11,495 bases of DNA from JAVVEZ01 sp032250895. Its GTDB lineage: Bacteria; Pseudomonadota; Gammaproteobacteria; Pseudomonadales; Pseudohongiellaceae. The notes under the pieces are model-generated. The model searched no databases. It worked only from the letters and a program-made list of their open reading frames with translations, and had not been told where the DNA came from. Of the stretch, positions 7,048-11,495 are shown piece by piece. Made by a program: the position numbers and the translations under genes. The stretch lies in NCBI GenBank assembly GCA_032250895.1, contig JAVVEZ010000100.1, forward strand, positions 1 to 11,495, given 5' to 3'. Numbering within the stretch: position 1 is the first letter of the stretch; every line of letters begins with the position of its first letter.

Positions 7048-8166
7048 ATGACTGATTCAGCATCACAGCTCAATCATCCTGTGTTGAAGCGCACACCGCT
7101 ATTTGAAAAGCACCGGCAGGCCGGTGGCAGGATGGTTGATTTTGCCGGCTGGGAAATGCCACTCAATTACGGTTCCCAGGTGAGCGAACACAAGCAGGTA
7201 CGCCAGCATGCGGGCCTGTTTGATGTGTCCCATATGAGCGTGATCGATATTGCCGGTCCTCAGGCCCAAGCCTACCTGCGAATATTGCTGAGCAATGATG
7301 TAATCCGCTTGGATGAACCGGGCAGGGCAATGTACACCGGCATGCTGAACGAAAAGGGCGGAGTCATGGACGACCTGATCGTCTATCGCATGGCATCGGG
7401 TTACCGCCTGGTGGTCAACTGCGCCACGCGGCAGAAAGACCTGGAATGGTTACAGAAACAGGCTGACACGTTCGACGTGGAACTGCAGGAAAGGCCTGAA
7501 CTGGCAATTCTTGCCGTGCACGGTCCCGAATCGATTGCCAGGGTATGCGCCCTGCTGGAGGTATCGGACGCGGACATCGTCGCCGGGCTCCGGAATTTCC
7601 GGGCCGCCCAGCTGGGCGATCGCTTCATTGCCCGTACCGGTTATACCGGGGAAAAAGGCCTGGAGCTTATTCTTGCGCCTGACGATGCCCTCTGTTTCTG
7701 GGACTGCCTGGTGGCCGATGGCGTCTCCCCCATCGGTCTCGGCGCCAGGGATTCACTGCGTCTGGAAGCAGGCATGAATCTCTATGGCCATGACATGGAT
7801 GAAACCATTTCTCCGTTGGCTGCCAACATGGAACAGGTGGTGGCCTGGGAGCCTGTTGAGCGTCAGTTCATCGGCCGCCAGGCTGTCGAGCAGCACAAGT
7901 CCATGCAACAGGAAGGCAAACTCCCCATGCTGACCGGCATCGTTCTGGAGGACAGGGGGATGCTCCGGCAAGGACAGAAAGTACTGACTGATAAAGGAGA
8001 GGGTGTTATTACCAGCGGCGGTTTTTCGCCCACCTTGGGTCATGCCATAGCCCTGGCCCGGATTCCTCTGGACAGCACCACCTGTCAAGTGGAGATCAGG
8101 GACAAATGGGTGGCGGCAAGAATCGTCAAACCCAATTTCGTCCGTTTTGGCAAAAAAGTTGAATAA
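7048..8166 (+). CDS. gcvT: Glycine cleavage T protein (aminomethyltransferase)
   Basis: The 372-residue product is full length (E. coli GcvT is 364) and matches throughout. T protein takes the aminomethyl group from lipoyl-H protein, releases ammonia and makes 5,10-methylene-tetrahydrofolate in the cytoplasm. Family landmarks are PLFEKHRQAGGRMVDFAGWE near the N-terminus, HKQVRQHAGLFDVSHM, MLNEKGGVMDDLIVYR (the conserved Asp pair 108/109 includes the catalytic aspartate), RTGYTGEKGLEL, and GLGARDSLRLEAGMNLYGHD, then the C-terminal IGRQA...GHAIALARI region. The start has a modest AAGGTA ribosome-binding site at 7036-7041. It lies 33 bp after the hydrolase and 21 bp before the gcvH remnant, so this is a single operon. 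No glycine riboswitch can fit in the upstream gap. Confidence 0.97.
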   Translation: MTDSASQLNHPVLKRTPLFEKHRQAGGRMVDFAGWEMPLNYGSQVSEHKQVRQHAGLFDVSHMSVIDIAGPQAQAYLRILLSNDVIRLDEPGRAMYTGMLNEKGGVMDDLIVYRMASGYRLVVNCATRQKDLEWLQKQADTFDVELQERPELAILAVHGPESIARVCALLEVSDADIVAGLRNFRAAQLGDRFIARTGYTGEKGLELILAPDDALCFWDCLVADGVSPIGLGARDSLRLEAGMNLYGHDMDETISPLAANMEQVVAWEPVERQFIGRQAVEQHKSMQQEGKLPMLTGIVLEDRGMLRQGQKVLTDKGEGVITSGGFSPTLGHAIALARIPLDSTTCQVEIRDKWVAARIVKPNFVRFGKKVE

Positions 8167-8187
8167 TACAAACAAGAGGTAATCACA

Positions 8188-8349
8188 TTGAGCGATCTTA
8201 AATTTTCCGAATCCCACGAATGGGTGAGTCTTGAAGACGGGAATATTGCCACGGTTGGCATTAGCAAGCACGCACAGGAATTACTGAGCGATCCCACAGA
8301 AATGGACAGCCTCATGGATGCGGCAAGCTATGCTGAGAAAAACCAATGA
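8188..8349 (+). pseudogene. gcvH: gcvH with in-frame internal deletion, no lipoyl domain
   Basis: Starting at TTG 8188 with a GAGG ribosome-binding site (8176-8179), the frame encodes 53 residues; intact GcvH has about 125-130. Residues 1-33 (from SDLKFSESHEWV to GISKHAQELL) match the GcvH N-terminus. Residues 34-48 (SDPTEMDSLMDAASY) match its C-terminus, the part equal to ASDESELESLLDATAY in E. coli. About 75 central residues are missing, including the ESVKAAS segment with the lysine that carries lipoate. The product cannot act as the aminomethyl carrier between P, T and L proteins. No stop or frameshift is present, and the stop overlaps the gcvP start (ATGA, 8346-8349), so translational coupling to gcvP is kept. 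The likely cause is deletion between similar short sequences at LLGD and LSD (inference). An assembly error is the alternative. Confidence 0.9.
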
Positions 8350-11267
8350 ACACCTACACAAAAATCAACACGCCTGAATACTTGCCTGCCCTGGAAACCC
8401 TCGAAAACCACGGTGAGTTCAGCGATCGTCACATCGGCCCCGACGAGACAGAAATACGGAGCATGCTGGATGTCCTGGGCCTGAAAAGTTTACAGGAACT
8501 GACTCAAGCCATTGTCCCCGCCAGTATCCTGCTCGGGAAACCCCTCGGGTTGGCGCCTGCCATGACCGAAGAAGCGGCACTGAAGAAACTTCGCGCTTTA
8601 ATGGCAAAGGACTGTCAGGACAAATCCTATATCGGCCTGGGCTACTATGATACGTTCACGCCAAGGGTCATCCAGCGCAACGTCCTGGAAAATCCTGGTT
8701 GGTATACGGCCTATACTCCTTACCAGCCGGAGATATCCCAGGGGCGGCTGGAGTGCCTGCTCAATTTCCAGCAAATGGTCATGGACCTGAGCGGCATGGA
8801 GATCGCCAACGCGTCCCTGCTCGACGAGGCCACGGCAGCGGCGGAAGGCATGGCCCTGGCCAGGCGGGTCAGTGCCAACAGGTCCAGCAAGACGTTTTTC
8901 GTAGATCGGCGCTGCTATCCGCAAACCATCGATGTGATTCGCAATCGGGCTCCCGGCTACGGTTTCGAGGTCATCGTCGACGATGCCGCCAACTTGTCCA
9001 GTGTGGATGTGTTCGGCGCTCTACTGCAGTATACGGGTGCGGAAGGTGATGTTATGGATCTCGCTCCTGTCATCGCCCGTTTACATGAGCGGCAGGGCAT
9101 CGCCGTTGTGGCTGCCGATATCATGAGCCTGGTGTTGTTGACACCGCCTGGAGAGCTGGGTGCCGATGTCGTGGTGGGTAATACCCAGCGCTTTGGCGTG
9201 CCCATGGGCTATGGCGGTCCCCATGCCGCATATTTTGCCACCCGGGAAGCATTCAAGCGCAGCATGCCCGGCAGGGTGATCGGCGTTTCGATCGATGCCC
9301 ATGGGAAACCGGCCTATCGCATGGCTCTGCAGACCCGCGAACAACATATTCGCCGGGAAAGGGCCAACAGTAATATCTGCACGGCGCAGGCCCTGCTGGC
9401 CAATGTGGCGGCCCTGTATGCCATGTACCATGGCCCCGGCGGACTGAAAAAAATCGCCCGGCGAATTCATCGCCTGGCCTGCATCCTGGCCCTTGGCCTG
9501 GAGAAGGCGGGCATCAATATCTACCATCAGGAATTTTTCGACACCCTGACCCTGTCCTTCACCGCCGGCACGTTGGCGGGAATCGACGAGCGTTCCCGTG
9601 CGGCCGGGCTCAACCTGGGACTTCACAACCGGCCCCGGGGATTGGTCAGTATCAGCCTGGACGAATGTTCCGGTCTGGACGACCTGGCAAAGATTTTTCA
9701 GGTCATTCTTGGTGATGAGTTCAGTCCTCCTGACCTGGCTGAACTGGACTCCCTGGTTACCTGTGCGCGGCTTCCTGCCGGCCTGGTACGGCAGTCGCCT
9801 TTTCTGGAACATCCGATATTCAATGAATATCACACCGAAACCGAAATGCTGCGTTACCTGAAGCGGCTTGAAAACAGGGACCTGTCCCTGACCCATGCCA
9901 TGATCCCCCTGGGATCGTGCACCATGAAGCTCAATGCCAGCGCCGAAATGATGCCCATCTCCTGGCCGGAATTTAACCGGGTTCATCCTTTTGTACCTCC
10001 GCAACGTGTTCCAGGCTACCAGGCGATGATTCGGCAACTGGAGCAAATGCTGCAGGAAATCCTTGGCTTTGATGGCGTAAGCATGCAGCCCAATTCCGGC
10101 GCCCAGGGTGAATATACCGGTTTGCTGGCCATCCGGCATTACCTGGACAGTCAGGGCGAGAGCCAGCGCCAGGTATGCCTGATCCCCAGTTCCGCGCATG
10201 GCACCAATCCAGCCAGTGCGCAAATGGTCGGCATGAAAGTCATTATCGTGTCGTGTGATGACAAAGGTAATATCGACCTGGAGGATTTGCGCAACAAAGC
10301 CAGACAGTACAGCGACACGCTGGCCGCGCTGATGCTCACTTACCCGTCCACTCATGGTGTCTATGAAGAGGCGGTCAGGGATGTTTGCCAGGTCATTCAT
10401 GATTGTGGTGGCCAGGTCTACATGGACGGTGCCAATCTCAATGCCCAGGTGGGCATTGCCCGGCCTGGCGACATTGGCGCCGACGTGTCTCATGTCAACC
10501 TGCACAAGACCTTCTGCATTCCGCATGGTGGCGGTGGTCCGGGCATGGGACCCATTGGCGTGAAAGCGCACCTGCTGCCTTATCTGCCCAACCACAAGCT
10601 GGTGACCCTGGAGACGGGCAAGACCGGCAATACTGCTGTGTCGGCAGCGCCCTGGGGATCGGCCAGCATCCTGCCCATTTCCTGGATGTATATCACCATG
10701 ATGGGTTGCGAGGGGCTCAAAAAAGCCACCCAGGTGGCCATGCTCAATGCCAACTACATCGCCCGTAAACTGTCGCCCCATTACCCGGTGCTCTACTCGG
10801 GAAAAAACGGCATGGTCGCCCATGAATGCATCATCGACCTGCGCCCCCTGAAACAGGCCAGCGGGATCGATAATGAAGATGTCGCCAAACGCCTGATGGA
10901 CTTCGGTTTCCACGCCCCGACCATGTCCTTCCCCGTCGCGGGAACGCTGATGATAGAGCCCACGGAAAGTGAATCCAAAAAAGAGCTGGACCGCTTCATC
11001 GAGGCGATGATCTGCATTCGCCAGGAAATTGCGGCGGTGGAAAATGGCGAGGTTCCTGCGAATGCCAGTGTGCTCAGGCAGGCACCTCATACCCAACGGG
11101 ATATCAGCGGTGACAACTGGGACAGGCCTTACAGCCGGCAGCAGGCGGCCTTTCCCCTGCCCTGGCTGACGGAAGGCAAATACTGGCCAACAGTGAACCG
11201 CGTCGACAATGTATACGGCGACAGGAATCTGGTGTGTTCCTGCCCACCCGTCGAGGCTTATGAGTGA
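8346..11267 (+). CDS. gcvP: Glycine dehydrogenase (decarboxylating), P protein
   Basis: The 973-residue product is a full-length single-chain P protein (E. coli GcvP is 957). It is the pyridoxal-phosphate enzyme that decarboxylates glycine and passes the aminomethyl group to the lipoyl arm of H protein. Both halves of the fused form are present. The N-terminal half has RHIGPDE, NPGWYTAYTPYQPEISQGR, LLDEATAAAE and RFGVPMGYGGPHAAYFA. The C-terminal half has PLGSCTMKLNA, QPNSGAQGEY, SAHGTNPASA, the PLP-lysine motif HVNLHKTFCIPHGGGGPG (Lys721), FHAPTMSFPVAGTLMIEPTESES and the terminal YGDRNLVCSC. No frameshift or missing motif was seen. It has only a weak ribosome-binding site of its own and overlaps the gcvH remnant by 4 bp, so it probably depends on translational coupling. 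Function still needs an H protein and a lipoamide dehydrogenase from elsewhere. Confidence 0.97.
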   Translation: MNTYTKINTPEYLPALETLENHGEFSDRHIGPDETEIRSMLDVLGLKSLQELTQAIVPASILLGKPLGLAPAMTEEAALKKLRALMAKDCQDKSYIGLGYYDTFTPRVIQRNVLENPGWYTAYTPYQPEISQGRLECLLNFQQMVMDLSGMEIANASLLDEATAAAEGMALARRVSANRSSKTFFVDRRCYPQTIDVIRNRAPGYGFEVIVDDAANLSSVDVFGALLQYTGAEGDVMDLAPVIARLHERQGIAVVAADIMSLVLLTPPGELGADVVVGNTQRFGVPMGYGGPHAAYFATREAFKRSMPGRVIGVSIDAHGKPAYRMALQTREQHIRRERANSNICTAQALLANVAALYAMYHGPGGLKKIARRIHRLACILALGLEKAGINIYHQEFFDTLTLSFTAGTLAGIDERSRAAGLNLGLHNRPRGLVSISLDECSGLDDLAKIFQVILGDEFSPPDLAELDSLVTCARLPAGLVRQSPFLEHPIFNEYHTETEMLRYLKRLENRDLSLTHAMIPLGSCTMKLNASAEMMPISWPEFNRVHPFVPPQRVPGYQAMIRQLEQMLQEILGFDGVSMQPNSGAQGEYTGLLAIRHYLDSQGESQRQVCLIPSSAHGTNPASAQMVGMKVIIVSCDDKGNIDLEDLRNKARQYSDTLAALMLTYPSTHGVYEEAVRDVCQVIHDCGGQVYMDGANLNAQVGIARPGDIGADVSHVNLHKTFCIPHGGGGPGMGPIGVKAHLLPYLPNHKLVTLETGKTGNTAVSAAPWGSASILPISWMYITMMGCEGLKKATQVAMLNANYIARKLSPHYPVLYSGKNGMVAHECIIDLRPLKQASGIDNEDVAKRLMDFGFHAPTMSFPVAGTLMIEPTESESKKELDRFIEAMICIRQEIAAVENGEVPANASVLRQAPHTQRDISGDNWDRPYSRQQAAFPLPWLTEGKYWPTVNRVDNVYGDRNLVCSCPPVEAYE

Positions 11268-11269
11268 AG

Positions 11270-11337
11270 CCGGCCCGTAGACTCGCAGGCATGATTGTTT
11301 TGATTGATCGACAGCCCGATGCTTTATGCCGGGCCGG
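11270..11337 (+). other. Inverted repeats between gcvP and the symporter
   Basis: CCGGCCCG (11270-11277) pairs with CGGGCCGG (11330-11337), and a competing local stem joins GCCCG (11314-11318) to CGGGC (11330-11334). Both use bases of the symporter's GGGAG ribosome-binding site or those just before it. No T-run follows, so an intrinsic terminator is not supported. A role in limiting symporter translation is possible but speculative. Confidence 0.25.
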
Positions 11338-11345
11338 GAGTCGTT

Positions 11346-11495
11346 GTGGACAGTTTTAATAATTTTCTGCTGACGCTGGACAGTTATCTTGGCTCATCCT
11401 CGTGGTTTCCCTATGTCCTGCTGGGCGTGGGCCTGTTTTTCACCGTGTATCTGGGCTTTCCGCAGATTCGTTTTTTTCGCCATGCCTGGACGGTA
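11346..11495 (+). CDS. Sodium:alanine/glycine symporter (AGCS family), 5' part
   Basis: The first 50 codons are visible and the gene runs off the window. The peptide contains SSWFPYVLLGVGLFFTVYLG, then FPQIRFFRHAWTV. The last part matches the conserved GFPQIRHFRHAW motif after the first helix of AGCS transporters (the alanine carrier/DagA type), which bring in alanine or glycine with sodium across the inner membrane. The GTG at 11346 has a GGGAG ribosome-binding site at 11336-11340. An in-frame ATG at 11319 would add nine residues but has no good site. It follows gcvP by 78 bp in the same direction and may belong to the operon; a glycine importer fits glycine-cleavage genes. Confidence 0.85.
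   Translation, partial: MDSFNNFLLTLDSYLGSSSWFPYVLLGVGLFFTVYLGFPQIRFFRHAWTV

Noticed and set aside
8189..8293. 9-bp direct repeat TGAGCGATC at 8189-8197 and 8285-8293 as the cause of the gcvH deletion
   Set aside because: Recombination between these two copies would remove the N-terminal part, which is still present. A deletion between LLGD-like and LSD-like sequences explains the observed junction better.
9081..11096. Long minus-strand open frame (671 codons) opposite gcvP
   Set aside because: It is antisense to a full-length, highly conserved P protein and its product shows no recognisable motif; it is a codon-bias shadow.

Overview
The window looks like the chromosome of a Gammaproteobacterium. 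The glycine-cleavage proteins match the Escherichia coli/Pseudomonas type along their length. The first part carries a short interspersed repeat family of a kind common in aquatic Gammaproteobacteria, and a TonB-dependent receptor with a secreted peptidase fits an oligotrophic, probably marine or freshwater, lifestyle. The exact genus cannot be read from the sequence. Every gene found is on the + strand.

Region 1 (1-1992) holds two genes unrelated to what follows: an unrecognised membrane-anchored protein (114-1067) and an endonuclease/exonuclease/phosphatase (EEP) fold protein (1156-1992). They are separated by a terminator-like hairpin with a T8 run. The 3' end of the EEP gene runs into a repeat cluster (1946-2103): four tandem 9-bp units, a 42/43-bp direct duplication, and a 28-bp perfect inverted copy. 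The last residues and the stop codon of the EEP gene are made of repeat DNA.

Region 2 (2104-2524) is AT-rich and gene-free. It holds a near-consensus sigma-54 promoter (2425-2440) with GG and GC exactly 10 bp apart. Two 6-3-6 dyads upstream are possible activator sites.

Region 3 (2525-11495) reads as one functional unit. In order: a TonB-dependent outer-membrane receptor, a secreted M20/AbgB-like amidohydrolase, gcvT, a gcvH remnant, gcvP, and the start of an AGCS sodium:alanine/glycine symporter. My inference is a scavenging route. The receptor imports an amide or peptide, the periplasmic hydrolase cuts it, the symporter brings in the released glycine or alanine, and the glycine-cleavage system oxidises glycine to CO2, ammonia and methylene-tetrahydrofolate. 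A sigma-54 promoter would fit nitrogen- or substrate-controlled expression.

The most striking point is the gcvH remnant at 8188-8349. It encodes only 53 residues: the normal N-terminus joined in frame to the normal C-terminus. The central part, including the lipoyl-lysine segment, is missing. The reading frame and the ATGA overlap with gcvP are intact. The operon therefore cannot supply a working H protein; one must come from elsewhere in the genome, or the deletion is an assembly artefact.
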